Below are positions 47,001-56,145 of a stretch of DNA of 64,000 nt, in pieces. The notes beneath the pieces are model-generated. The model saw only the letters and a list, made by a program, of their open reading frames with translations, was not told the origin of the DNA and searched no databases. The stretch is from positions 54,216,773-54,280,772 of the forward strand of contig OW804095.1 of assembly GCA_942159475.1 (NCBI GenBank), given 5' to 3'. Position 1 is the stretch's first letter, and every line of letters starts with the position of its first letter. The position numbers and the translations under genes are program-made. The stretch comes from Sthenelais limicola. Taxonomy: Eukaryota; Annelida; Polychaeta; Phyllodocida; Sigalionidae.

Positions 47001-50000
47001 TTTGGTAGTGGTGGTGCAGAGTCAAACTTTACTTCAGCTCAATCGAGCACCAGTGACCTCCCTGGCATCAGCTCGAGTAACAAAGGTCCCCGGCCCATAT
47101 TAAAGCACAAGGACAACATGTCTGTTTCAGTCTGTGATCCACCAAAAGCCTCTGATTCCCACAACACTCCCCTGCGTTCCATTCTGAAACCAGGAACTGA
47201 TTCAGAATCAATGACTAGTTTAGAATCCTCACCCAGGTCCATATTAAAGCGCCCCGATGAGCACGAGGATGAAGGTCATGTAACTAGTGGACATGGCATT
47301 CTCAAAACCCCTGATATTACTAGCGGCTCTGACTCTACTCATGATTCTATGTCTCCTAGGTCCATTTTAAAGACAGGCTTACACGATACAGACCTATCCA
47401 TCAACCTTGAAGATAGTCCCAGACCAGGAAAATCCATATTGAAATCTAGAAAATATTCTGGTGATAGTTTGCTTAGTTCGTCTGGCGATGAATTGGAGGA
47501 AATATCTCCAAGACCTATCCTGAAAACTTCACCACGATCGGAAAGTGTTGTGTCCCCAACCAGTGATAGAAAATCCAAATCTATACTCAAAACTAAAGTT
47601 ATGTCCTCCAAATCACCTACCCACTCCCAGATGGATTCCCCTAAGCCAATTCTTAAATCAAGAGAGTCCTCGCCTGCTCCTATATCGTCTTCTCCTCTAA
47701 GAGTAGCCGAGCCAACTAAGCCTATTCTTAAGAAAGTCGAAGTTCCAACACCTACGGGAATTCCTCTAAATCAACCGAACAGAGGTCCATCTGGCCCTTC
47801 TCTATTGAGGACACACGGGTCGGAAGAAGAAGCAAGAGGTGTTTCATCGTTCGCTGCGTTTAAGTCAAGCCCTACTAAAAGCTACACCTCAAACCTAGGT
47901 TTAAGTGACAGAGATACTTCTATGTCGGCTGCTTCCGCTATTTCCCAGAATATTATTAGTATTGACAAAAAAGCTGAACGGAAAGCTGACGCGTCAAAAT
48001 CAGCACCAACACAAAGACTGCTAAACACAAATATTTCCCAACCAAGCGGTGCTAAGATTAAAACTGACGCGTTTGATACCAGTGCTAAACCTAAATATCC
48101 CACTATCTCTGCTAAACCGGAAGAAAAACCGGAATGGATGTTAGAAGCAGAGAAAAGACAAGCTGCACGTGCAGGCAAATACCAGGATCCCGAGAAGAAA
48201 TACCTTGAAAATAACAGTGGGAAAGGCTCCACTTTGTCCAGTCCTGGACGTTCATTTAGTCCCCCTACATCCTTAATTAACGGTGCTAGTAAGAAGAAAG
48301 CTAGTACTATTGATAGGCCTAAACCTTTTGTACGTAAAACAAGCCCAAAGGATGAACCCATGGAGGTTGACACCCGACCTGAATGGCAAAAAGAAGCCGA
48401 GAAAAGACAAGTAAACAGAAAAGGATATTACCCTGACCCCGAAAAAATGCCAATACGAAATAAGACACCTGAACCCGAGACGGTTCTCTCGAATCCTAAA
48501 GACTCAATTAGTAAATTAGCGCCTGCAAGACCTACTACAGCTCCGAGTGAAGCTAATAAAGCCCTCGGGAGAGATCGCCTTAAACCGGGAAGTGCGCCGC
48601 TGCCCGGTGGTCTGCCCCCGCCGAAGCCCATTAGGAGCCCCCTGCCCCAGCGTGGCTTCAGGGGATCCTCCTCTCCCGCTGAGGAGGAAACCCTTGACGG
48701 TACCGACCAGACGGGTGACAGAGAAAGACTTGTTGCTATTAGGAAGCATCCTTCGATATTACAACGCAACAAGAAAAATCCACCACCTCCCCGACCGGAT
48801 CACCCGCCCCAGATGGAGAAGAAGAAAATCATTCCTGGTACAGAATTCAAGTTTAGTCCTATCAGAGGGAAAGGTTCGTCTCCAGGGTCTCCTCAGACAT
48901 CTCCATCGGGTGATGGGCTCTATGCAGAAGTTGGACCGCCCAGTCGTAAGAAACCCCCTATCCCGTCGTCTTCAAGTGAGTCGCCCAAATTGAACCGGTT
49001 CTCTCAGAGACCACTCCCTCCTCTGCCAAAGGGTTTCAGTCCAACCGGGGATGACACACCAACTCCTAAACGCAAGGTTTGTGACCTGTTCACATTTATA
49101 CGTAGGATAGTGGCTTATTTCTATTAACTCTTGGAATAAATAGGTATTGGTTAAGAGTTGACATGAATTATAGTATACTACCGTAAATTAAGTTTTAATT
49201 TGTCGGATTTAAGACGTTCGCTACAAAGCAATAGAAATGGGTGAATACCAGTAATAAGCCTGTCTTTTAAATGGCCGGTGTGGTGATTTTGATATAATCT
49301 ATATTTTGTAATTAAATTCACATGGAAACGATGATAAATAACCCAGACAAAACTGACCACTGACTATGTACGAATCTTCCTCTTATATGATAATATATGT
49401 AATCTTTTTTAGTAATCCACTTTTACATCACATCTATAACTACCAAAATAGTACTGCGGTTGACTTTTTTAAAGGCTAGTTTCATTTCTACATTTGTACA
49501 GGTCCAAGCTGAGGTACATATTGAACCTTCCGCCCTCATCAGCCGCCTAGAAGACTTAGATGTGCACCTCCAGGCTCTAGAACAAGAAGGGCGAATTCTA
49601 GAAGAGAAAATAAGGAGTGGTATGCAGATATCTCCTGATGTTTCCCCTTATAGTTCACCTGTTTCCCCTCCTTCACAAACATCCCTAAACACCCACTATC
49701 ACCCGTTCCTCACCATGTTTTATGGACTATTACTTGGTGTCTTATTTGCGGTAGCATTTAATTATTTTCGTACATGGAGAAACATATTTCTTTAATAGGA
49801 ATCGGACATAATGGAGTGTGCTTTAATGCATATATATATATAACTATTGGTATATGTCTCTCCGCATCCTTCTGCTATCACGTGCGTGCAATAGGGGATA
49901 CTGAGAGGGGGTGTTTATACAGACTTATTCAATTTTTCATAGTGTTTTCCGATATTTTTCAAAGCTCAGATTTGCCCAAACTTACAAACTTTCCCCCAAA

Positions 50001-53000
50001 TTTTAATTAAGTCATGACCAAAACTTTCGAGGACTGTGTCCGGTTGTTTTTGATACAGGGCTCCATAAACGTCCACATTTTATATTTGAAGGACCCGTCT
50101 GTGGTGGCTTTGATATACCACGATGTTGATGAGTCAAATTCTTGTGTAAACCTGTAACAACAGCAGAATATTGATAGATTCAGTCATAATAATGTGTAAA
50201 TTCAGCAAGATTTTGTGTGAGAATGCAGTTCAAACTTTAACAAAATTGAGCAGCAATATGAGGGGGGACACTCGTCAGAAATAGCCTCTCTTCATTGTTT
50301 TAGCTGAAAGTCCAATTGGCCAAGTGCTCACTGAGTGACACTACATAGGAATGAGCATAATTCGTTTAATATTCTACTTGTTTATGTAGATATATGTATG
50401 TGTGTGATTATGCGAGGGGGAGTGGTTTATATAATCTAATAGGCCCAGTGCAACTGCTTCTATTTCCGCATCCTAGTGCCTTTGGGCACTTTAAAACTAA
50501 TGGAATCCCGACTTTTACTTATTTACAAACACGGTGGCCATTTTAGTGGCCCCTTTTAAAGATTTTAAGTGGGATCTTCGTTGTAAGGCTTTAGTGATGT
50601 CTTGTTCCTGGCATGTTGCTATACAGATATCTCGCCATTGGACAGTTCAGAATTTTGTACTTCTCATGTTTTTTTTTATTGATTTATTATTTTTACCATG
50701 GATAGTACACTATTGCCATAACCTTTGTCTCCTTTCACCTTCGTTTCGTATGTATGTATATGCATGTATGTATGTATAGGTGTAAGTGTGTGTGTATGTA
50801 TGAAAACCTCTAGAACTTAATAATCATTCTCTTCATTAATCGTCACACCATTATAATATAGAAATATGGCGAAAATACAGCATCCGCAAAATTGGTTCTT
50901 CCTACTGTTGCCTTAACAGTATAACAAATAATTGAGGTTACAAATAATTGTAATATTATAGGCATATGTAACTGATGTATTATTAATAGGAAACCTTTAA
51001 CGGTTTTCATCTTTTTAGTAGTGTAATTTTTCTAAATTAGGAAAGTATTAGCATAACGGTAATAATATGGTGATGGTAATATTGCATTAATGTCTTCTGT
51101 CCTCTTAATTAATTTTCGTGCATTAATTGGTTATTTACTTATATTTTTAGTTATTCATGTACGGTATAACGATTTTTGCTATCAATAAAGAGATTAGATA
51201 TGCTAGCACACATGTTATAGATTTTTTATCTCGTACCAATATTTCGAATCAGTCAATATTTAGGACACATTTAAAGTAATTGATTAATTCATTTCTATTG
51301 AAATGTTGATGAAAGTTTCATACTTTATATGAAGTTAGTTACAATAGTTTATTTCATGCTGGCAAATGTGGTATACGTTCAGTTTCATATAAAATAAAAA
51401 TTAACATGTAACTGACGCAGAATTTCATCATGCTAACGCTCGGTCAGCTATGTTAACGCTCGATCATGGTTTTTTGAAAAGTGGCTCTGGTTGGTAAAGG
51501 AAATCATTCAATACGATGTTTTATATCCTGTAATATATTTGTTGTTTAAATGTATGTGTAGGGGAATTTTTGTTCACTTATAATATAATTTAGAAAAAAT
51601 ACAATAGAAGCAAATGTTAACCAATTATGTCTACTTTTGAGAACAGAAAATTAGAATAAAAAACATTACTACTGAGTACAATACCTTTAAGGTATATACG
51701 CCGATTTAGCGTATATACTGACGGTTTTGGTATCCAAACCACATCCAAAGTTACTACACGAGGTTGGTATACAATTATCAGTAATAGGTTACAGTATTAT
51801 GAATATTCTAGGTATTTTTTCATTCACTAATGCTCAGAAAATAGCGAAAATGTAAGGGGGCAATATGCTTAATATATGAACTTTATTGTCAGGTGACAGT
51901 TTAACACCCAATGAACACAGCAGTATCATTGAGTGGCTTTGGGCTTAGGTGCACAATCTCCTGGTAGATTGACTCCACACTTTACTAACTTCAGTTCACC
52001 CCTGACCCCAATCCCTCTAATTTAGTTCCTAAAAATCATCATGTTTCATCTCTAGCTCATAGGTGTCGCATACATTTTGAAAATAAATCGGTATTTCTTT
52101 GTAATGACCTCTTTTATCAATTGGAGAACATGTTTAGTGGAGGGCTGATGGGATTTAAAAAGAAATAACATCCATAGGAGTCAAAACCTTGACAAAATTG
52201 ATAAAGGAAACATAACTTAAGCAAATCGAACCCAGTGAAAGGTTTAACAAAAGAAGGTCTCAATGCTGAAGACTAATATTTTCACAATTTTGTGTGGAGA
52301 TTGCTTGTAGTTGTTGAAGTTATAGCCAGGGGCTTTCAGGAAGGATTTTTTTCTTTTATCTCAAGATTTCGATATTTCAATTATAAGGTTTTCTACCTTT
52401 TTCTCTCATAATGCAGGGCCTTTCTTTTACCAGCTTATATTTATAACAATATACAGCGACCTTTGCGTCTTTCTAAACCATTATATAGCGAGGTCCTTGG
52501 TGAAGTACCTTAACTATTTTAAATTCAAGGCTTATCGTCTGCACACCCATTTGCGTTTTATACTGGCAATAATAATTAGATTTGCATGTAGTGTGAATGA
52601 TATCTTTATGTGTACGATTTCCTTCACCCATACTTTACTATTTCGTATGGAATTATTGCGGCTTGTTTTTACTCTTATTAGGAGGCGAGCTTCTATCCTG
52701 TTCTTTGTTTGGCTGTTTATAAGCCTTCCCATTGCGCACTGAGATACTTGAACCAAGTTCTGAATACCGTATTTATCTGAAAGAGGATTTGCTGTAAAAG
52801 AAAATCTATTTGCCGACTTTAAACCTGTAAATTTGTATATCTAACAATTGTTTATTAATTCGATCAGAGTCTGACGATGCCATGGACGAAGCAGATCTGA
52901 TGATCGCCTGGTTTGAGCTCGTCAACCAGAAAAATGAGTTGGTACGACAGGAGTCTGACCTCATGTACCGTCAGCGTCAGCAGGACCTTGAGAGTCAGCA

Positions 53001-56000
53001 TGAAGAACTAGAGTATGAACTCAGGTGCCTTATGCAGAAATCAGGTATCGTCTCAGTTATTTGACTTCTTTCTCGCTAGTTCAGTTATTATATATATATA
53101 TATATCCAAACATTTTCATGTGTATAGATCTATAGATATTTGTATGTATCTTTTATTTTGTTCTCTTTTTGCTAGCTCTGCTATAACTGGCTTTGAATCA
53201 CTAGTGATATTTCTCACTGCCAAATTCTTATTAGTGTTAAGTTACTGAAACGTTATACACGTAGATATGTACTTGCTATGTCAAAAAGACGGCACTCATT
53301 GGAAGAACTGGCTCACCAGAAATGATTTACCATGATTTATTAAGATCAGCAATGATGAATTTTTTAATTGAATGTATTAATCTTCCATGTTATGCTGCTG
53401 ATTTTCATTGTTTTGTGAAGGATTTTAATTGCAGTTTCAAAATTAGGACAAGGATGAAACCGCTTGATTCCTTTGAATTTACCGGCTCCTTCTTTTTGAT
53501 TTTGACTGAACGAAGTCTCTCCCTAATATTTTTTTATCATTGGTTAGATGAAGAAAAGATGCCGTCGGATCGTATCAGAGAAGAGGCTTTACTTCAAGAG
53601 TTGATTGAGACAGTGGTGCTACGTAATAATATTGTGGATTGTATCGAAGAAGACAGGATTAGGTGAGTTAGCATTTTCTTGTTTTTCAACCAGATCTTAT
53701 CTGGTGTTGCCCTCCTTTTGCAGGGAGGTATATATTAAGAGTAGTATATATACCTTTTTTGCCATGGAAGGGGTTGGTGATAAAATTGTCGGACCCTACC
53801 GTCGATGTGGGGTTTCACGTGGCTAATTAATCGTGGGCAAGTGGGATCTGAAATTTGTGGGTTGAATGTTATGTAATAAGGAGGTGTCAATCCTTAGTCC
53901 ACTTGTCTAAGACATAATCATAACTAAGAAACTTCATGACTAAGAGATTCGAAGATAAATTAACGGTTATTCAAGGATCAATATTCAATTTTCTTTCAAA
54001 TACATATTATTTTACAGCGCAAAGAGTAGCTTTGAGCTTCGCTGCCCTCCTTAAGGTTGGGCGATCTCGTGATTCCTCTAAGAGCTTCTAAGCCGCCACT
54101 TATAGCATGTAATGAAATAAATATATGGTTATATTTGTTATCAGATACCTTGAAGAAGACGAAAATATCGCCGTGATGATGCACGCAAAAGGTATTTTTC
54201 CTATTTATATTGTCTATTGTATATTTCCTTTTTATGTACAATGTACTTGCTATATACATGTATGTATATTACTTAGGAATGAAAATATTGTGGTGAAGGT
54301 GTGTCTCATCTCATTAGAACATATTGTTTATTCATATAATGGTACATGTGTAGTGACCCTTGATAGAAAGGTTACTGCGACTGCCCTGCCTCATGACCTA
54401 TGTCACTCCAACCCATGGTCACTTACTGAACCATTACACTCTCCCTGCCCTGAGGAGTCGGGATGGAGCAGCGCTCCAAGACATTCAGAGAAACTACAAC
54501 ACATAACTGATTTTAAAATTTAAATCCTTAGATGATATATTTTCATGTTCAAGAAAAAAATAAAAGGCCCCGATTCTTGCCTCTAGGTATTCAACGGTCG
54601 TAAAGGTTAGGTATTTTATGCCTCGTCTACCTATTATACAACACATAAGTGTGTTTATTTCGAAGTCATGAGCGCTCAGCGACCGAGCTAATCCCTTATA
54701 TACATAGTCCCTGATAAGAGAACAATAGAGATCTCATTTCAAGTGCCTCTAGTCTTCTCAGTTGTTTTAGATGTACTGTATTGTCAAATTTTATGTTATT
54801 TTGTATTAAACCTTCACTAAGGACCTACATAAGTTTAAGTACGTACCTAATTGGTTGTTTATTGGTAGTGATATTTATAATAGACTCATCAGATGTATAG
54901 CCTCACCCATTTTATACTGTACCCACCGTTATGACGCATTAAGTATGTTTTACGTAGTTCAAGTTAATGGTACCGTTTAGAACCAACATTTTACTGAGGT
55001 TGGTTGCAGTACCCTTTCCTATCCTAAATATCTTTTTCGTTTGTTAATGTTTTGATATGCTCTGATATTTTTGTCTTTTTTCTTTGAACTCAGTTTACAG
55101 TAGAAGTATGAGTTATTTTCTTTATTTTCTACTAACCAACCATTAATTCCGCATGCAATTTCGACTCTAAGTGTCGAGTCGGGCGTTGATATCTGTCCTT
55201 ATATATTTACACTTTCTACTTTGGGCCAAACAAAAAATATGTTTATAGATTTGAAAATAATTATCACCTATCCTTTTAAAAGAAATTGATTCCTAAGCAT
55301 TTCTTAAATTATTGTTATTTTCAAATCGTTCAGACCACTTTTGGGATAACGATCATTTACTTGTGTTTCCTTTCTAATTTCTGAATTATATAATGCCAAT
55401 ATTTCAATGTAAAATGTTACGATGCCACTTAGAGTCGAAGGTAGATAGAGTATGTAAAGGCGAGCCACGAGTGAAAATGCACGAGGACATGCACAATTGA
55501 TCTGGTGAATGGAAATTTTAGATTAAATGCAATCCATACGCATGGAATTCACATAAGGAAACAGGATGCAACTGATGCTTTTAGATGGAGTAGTCATAAT
55601 AGGTTGAGTCAACCGATTACACAATACCAAATATCACAAATTTAATATTGATATATGCTTAATTTCACACATATCTAAGGATCAGTACACAATAACCAGT
55701 AAAATCACTGCTTTGTGGACGACTAGCATGAGAATTCGACCGGGTCGGGTTCCATTCCTCTAGTCTTGAGCATCAGAAAAAGGACTTGTGAAGTTATTAA
55801 TATTTTAATGCCTGAGTTAATGAGAGTTATAAGGAAAACTGCATGATATTGTAAATCTACGTTAGGGGCAATTTTGTCATATATGTTTAAATTCAATTCA
55901 TCTTCAATTTATGCGTTTGTATTTTGTGCCTGACTTGCTGAATCACTCATTTTCCCCTGACATCTATAAATATCTCTGTAAAGAAAACAAAGTCTGAATG

Positions 56001-56145
56001 TGTGTTATTCCTTCCCACAGGATTGTCTTTGAAGGATGATTCTCTCTTGGACTGCAGGCCCACAAAGAAAAGGGGAAAAGACAAGAAGAAGAAAGAAAAG
56101 GAAAAGAAAAAGAACCGTAGAGATGTGAAAAGTTCCTACAATTGA
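34768..56145 (+). CDS. MICALL: MICAL-like protein (CH, half-LIM, bMERB), whole gene, 10 coding exons
   Basis: The joined exons are 34768-34913, 42251-42299, 42434-42575, 43263-43378, 45747-49076, 49502-49619, 52868-53044, 53548-53662, 54145-54191 and 56021-56145, giving 1454 codons plus TGA with every phase matching. MICAL-like proteins are cytoplasmic adaptors that link Rab GTPases (Rab8, Rab10, Rab13, Rab35 in vertebrates) on recycling endosomes to actin, EHD proteins and cargo. Residues 2 to about 107 form a calponin-homology domain. Residues 170-194 form one LIM zinc finger. About 195-1261 is low-complexity Ser/Pro/Lys-rich with one NPF (about residue 527; NPF binds EH domains in the family) and eleven ILK motifs (about 566-815). 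Two copies of a PEW-x2-EAEKRQ motif follow. About 1262-1412 is the bMERB coiled-coil Rab-binding domain, then a lysine-rich tail. There is no monooxygenase domain, which separates it from MICAL itself. The start is fixed by an in-frame TAG at 34738. Confidence 0.93.
34992..35059 (+). repeat. (CT)n microsatellite in a longer pyrimidine tract
   Basis: Almost unbroken CT repeat, followed by C/T-rich DNA to about 35185 including C-runs and a short CA run. It begins 80 bp inside the first coding intron of MICALL. Confidence 0.95.
35625..35782 (+). repeat. Purine-rich G/A tract
   Basis: A TG and GGT repeat followed by G-run rich then GGGAGA-rich DNA on the plus strand. With the pyrimidine tract 450 bp upstream it gives two complementary homopurine/homopyrimidine blocks in the same intron. 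Confidence 0.85.
36160..36233 (+). repeat. Left terminal repeat of the DIRS element
   Basis: Starts AAGTTTACTTCATTGCCATC. The part CATCTAGTGGCGATGAG to ATGACAAACCAG (36176-36231) is matched inverted by 40792-40848 of the right end, and its first 48 bases by the internal region. Confidence 0.85.
36505..37665 (+). CDS. DIRS ORF1, Gag-like protein with RGG/YNG-rich tail
   Basis: 386 residues from ATG 36505 ([20 protein letters not shown]). I chose this ATG because the upstream GTG at 36484 is not a usual eukaryotic start. The first 40 residues are a charged Lys/Glu coiled-coil-like segment. A central part (about 110-300) is helical and polar. The last 80 residues are Gly/Tyr/Asn/Arg-rich ([25 protein letters not shown]), typical of RNA-binding, phase-separating tails, in place of the zinc knuckles of other Gag proteins. 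By position it is the structural protein that binds element RNA. Assignment as Gag rests on position; I do not recognise a named domain. Confidence 0.75.
   Translation: MGDDNMTRQEKLALDKNKKEKEEREKKEKKAREEREKTAGKAFSSLLGMNLDQSQQRVFQANLLKMLSPGGEPNSNGSSGMGPSGSGLNMDGSNEEGEIPEESDKIMEEVFSQITQTETLGPDIEPGIIEKVVPLFTQPMNITKLDEYRKKFPRPANLEQLKTPKLNEELRKEMSKDHKENDRMLSRAQDYMVGGMSVVLGNMNWAKIAAREDPDANIALGTLTEGLVMLVKAFTEITKARREVIKVDINEAFKALLDYEKHPPSADLLIGGEITAKIEAVKKDNRLRADLKKPTTNTKTNSQYRGNANSPFARGSGGYGRRSYGNGYYGNHHGGGYNNYNRSGGYNNGYNGYNNYRGRDNSSSTRGRGRGNSERSNSGFPSKGTC
37608..39566 (+). CDS. DIRS ORF2, reverse transcriptase-RNase H plus C-terminal domain
   Basis: The frame opens after a TAG at 37605-37607 and overlaps the end of ORF1 by 58 bases in the -1 frame. 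No ATG precedes conserved sequence (the first in-frame ATG is near 37893), so synthesis by -1 frameshifting or reinitiation is likely. RT motifs present: [33 protein letters not shown] (motif A Asp), [26 protein letters not shown] (catalytic DD) and [10 protein letters not shown]. RNase H motifs: [17 protein letters not shown], the Glu of [11 protein letters not shown], the Asp of [14 protein letters not shown], and [16 protein letters not shown]. The tail ([36 protein letters not shown]) is the extra C-terminal segment usual in DIRS polyproteins. All catalytic residues are present. Confidence 0.92.
   Translation, partial: RQGELRKIELGFSLEGDLLDQVGPLIEIEIEDENVSNCLGAQAGRTKTCIDDWEEITSDPFILNAIKGTKLDLAVIPEQARAPEEYKFSELEQLAMDEEIIRFLARGIIEPSEWEEGQFVSNVFLRPKPNGKFRVILDLSTLNLDIEYSHFKMESLSSAMELLSEGSFMASIDLRDAYYSIAIAQKDRKFLKFRWKGVLYQYTCMPMGLAQAPRYFTKILKAVFASLQEKGHSCFGFIDDTFIINETAERCKETVQELEQLFTKLGFTVHKEKSVFTPTTRLTFLGYILDSTTMLVTPTPEKIENFLDMATNLLKNRRHSIRQVAALVGTMVDLTKGVEYGMGHYRAIELDKIQALRISNGNFDAKMRLSPEAKQDIEWWLANIQAGKRRIWESPPDIVLASDASNEGWGAVVDGVSTGGKWKPEELELHINAKEMLACLLGIKSLLNVWNCQIKCELDNTTRVAYINRLGGTKSVQCERLAREIWDYCEQREIWLIAVHVPGVLNVVADYESRNFRENIEWELPKTTFRQISNKWGPFEWDCFASRLNAKCNSYISWYPDPEASLIDMFAQEWPNGLWYAFPPFRCLTRVLQKLAKNRETRGVLVTPTWTAQPWWGKLMRRAQMWKHLGKRTLHNTSTMETWEVKLTAWKI
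39326..40549 (+). CDS. DIRS ORF3, tyrosine recombinase
   Basis: 407 residues from ATG 39326, overlapping ORF2 by 241 bases in another frame. A core-binding domain ([40 protein letters not shown]) is followed by a catalytic domain with the first Arg in [13 protein letters not shown], the box [11 protein letters not shown] (His-x2-Arg), a Trp in ARAKWSN in place of the usual second His, and the nucleophile Tyr in FGRFYNKKI. This is the R-HxxR-W-Y arrangement of DIRS integrases, which join a circular double-stranded DNA intermediate to the genome. An AATAAA overlaps the stop codon (40545-40550). Confidence 0.93.
   Translation: MAKWTLVCFSSIQMPDTGPPETGEEQRDSGSPSNTNVDSSTLVGEAHEESSDVETSGETNTPQHFDNGNLGGETHCMEDLKELMLDWEVNWDVINTIFASWRDGTIKQYNCSIKKWVAFCKGQPANPLEVNINLVLKFLQSLLNKGLSHSAIGTARSALSSFLTFGQKPEDTIGNHPLVSRFMTGVYETRPPRPRYSQTWDVNLVLNHIRTWGSNEKMSLKNLTLKLCTLFAIVTTQRIQTLHAFKVPNITWETDQVVISLDKTLKHNREGSNLDVVKIQKFREDRSICPVTTLRAYVKATKSLRKTEQQLFISFGKLHNKVAKDSMSRWIKMVMKDAGVNTNVFKSHSTRSASTSKALSLNVPLPVILARAKWSNSITFGRFYNKKIVKEIDLGNTLLKDNVANKK
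40583..40719 (+). repeat. DIRS internal complementary region
   Basis: The reverse complement of the right end joined to the left end. 40583-40630 equals the inverse of 36160-36207 without a mismatch. 40631-40719 equals the inverse of 40822-40910 without a mismatch. The junction at about 40630/40631 marks the circle joint. Confidence 0.93.
40792..40912 (-). repeat. Right terminal repeat of the DIRS element
   Basis: Inverted relative to the left terminal repeat over the CATCTAGTGG...ATGACAAACCAG segment, with a few differences. Its outermost 89 bases pair perfectly with the internal complementary region. Confidence 0.85.
40959..41049. mobile_element. 91 bp fold-back element with 9 bp target duplication
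   Basis: Arms of 32 bases (left starts CATCCTCCCTAGGCAGGCCC; two mismatches between arms) are separated by 27 bases. The unit is bounded exactly by ATGTTGTGG at 40950-40958 and again at 41050-41058. A 9 bp duplication is usual for Mutator-like elements, so this could be a tiny MULE-type MITE. It lies 46 bp beyond the DIRS right end. Confidence 0.75.
42251..42299 (+). CDS. MICALL: MICALL exon, CH domain part 2
   Basis: Acceptor TTTCAG, donor GTAAGA. The codon split across the intron gives Ile, then [16 protein letters not shown]. Ends in phase 0. The 7.3 kb intron upstream contains the DIRS element. Confidence 0.92.
42434..42575 (+). CDS. MICALL: MICALL exon, CH domain part 3
   Basis: Acceptor TATAG, donor GTTTGT. 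Encodes [20 protein letters not shown] and [16 protein letters not shown], the C-terminal helices of the CH domain. Ends in phase 1. Confidence 0.93.
43263..43378 (+). CDS. MICALL: MICALL exon, linker
   Basis: Acceptor TCTATAG, donor GTGGGT. Encodes a basic, proline-containing linker ([17 protein letters not shown] onward). Both phases fit the neighbours (1 in, 0 out), which is the main support because the linker itself is not conserved. Confidence 0.85.
44701..44733. repeat. 11 bp perfect stem-loop
   Basis: ATTTCCCCAGA, an 11-base loop, TCTGGGGAAAT. It lies in a MICALL intron. No flanking direct repeat was seen. Confidence 0.8.
45747..49076 (+). CDS. MICALL: MICALL giant exon: half-LIM, SILK-type repeats, NPF
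   Basis: One 3330 bp exon, unusually long for an internal exon, with acceptor TTCACAG and donor GTTTGT. It starts [12 protein letters not shown] and soon gives a single zinc-finger half of a LIM domain, C-x2-C-x17-H-x2-C ([16 protein letters not shown]... HRHC). The second LIM zinc finger is not present: the next residues are [14 protein letters not shown]. Then comes a long disordered Ser/Pro/Lys region with NPF (about 46874), eleven [S/P/G]-I-L-K motifs between 46989 and 47732, two related motifs [18 protein letters not shown] and [18 protein letters not shown] each followed by a DPEK phrase, and proline-rich SH3-type stretches ([18 protein letters not shown]). If the donor is skipped the frame stops at 49127. 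Confidence 0.92.
49502..49619 (+). CDS. MICALL: MICALL exon, bMERB domain helix 1
   Basis: Acceptor TACAG, donor GTATGC. Encodes [20 protein letters not shown], then [19 protein letters not shown], the first helix of the bMERB (DUF3585) domain. Ends in phase 1. The reading frame stays open through the donor for 58 more codons to a stop at 49793-49795. Confidence 0.92.
49620..49795 (+). CDS. MICALL: Possible alternative 3' extension with membrane-anchor tail
   Basis: If the donor at 49620 is not used, the frame continues as a Ser/Pro-rich linker ([19 protein letters not shown]) and then a hydrophobic stretch of about 21 residues ([20 protein letters not shown]), followed by FRTWRNIFL and a stop. 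This would replace most of the bMERB domain with a C-terminal membrane anchor. I saw no AATAAA shortly after the stop. It may be chance. Confidence 0.3.
52868..53044 (+). CDS. MICALL: MICALL exon, bMERB domain core
   Basis: Acceptor GATCAG, donor GTATCG. Encodes [20 protein letters not shown], then [17 protein letters not shown] and [14 protein letters not shown], the most conserved bMERB block. Phase 1 to phase 1. Confidence 0.94.
53548..53662 (+). CDS. MICALL: MICALL exon, bMERB domain C-terminal helix
   Basis: Acceptor GGTTAG, donor GTGAGT. Encodes [20 protein letters not shown] and CIEEDRIR, matching the last bMERB helix. Ends in phase 2. Confidence 0.93.
54145..54191 (+). CDS. MICALL: MICALL exon, end of bMERB
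   Basis: A 47 bp exon with acceptor ATCAG and donor GTATTT. Encodes [15 protein letters not shown], continuing the helix. Phase 2 in and 1 out both fit. Confidence 0.88.
56021..56145 (+). CDS. MICALL: MICALL last coding exon
   Basis: Acceptor CCCACAG. Encodes [20 protein letters not shown] followed by a tail of mostly Lys/Glu/Arg and VKSSYN, then TGA at 56143-56145. The strongly basic tail could contact acidic membranes or act as a nuclear signal; this is inference. Confidence 0.88.

Noticed and set aside
46229..48772. Long antisense open frames opposite the MICALL giant exon
   Set aside because: Shadows of the biased Ser/Pro codon usage on the sense strand; no recognisable domains.
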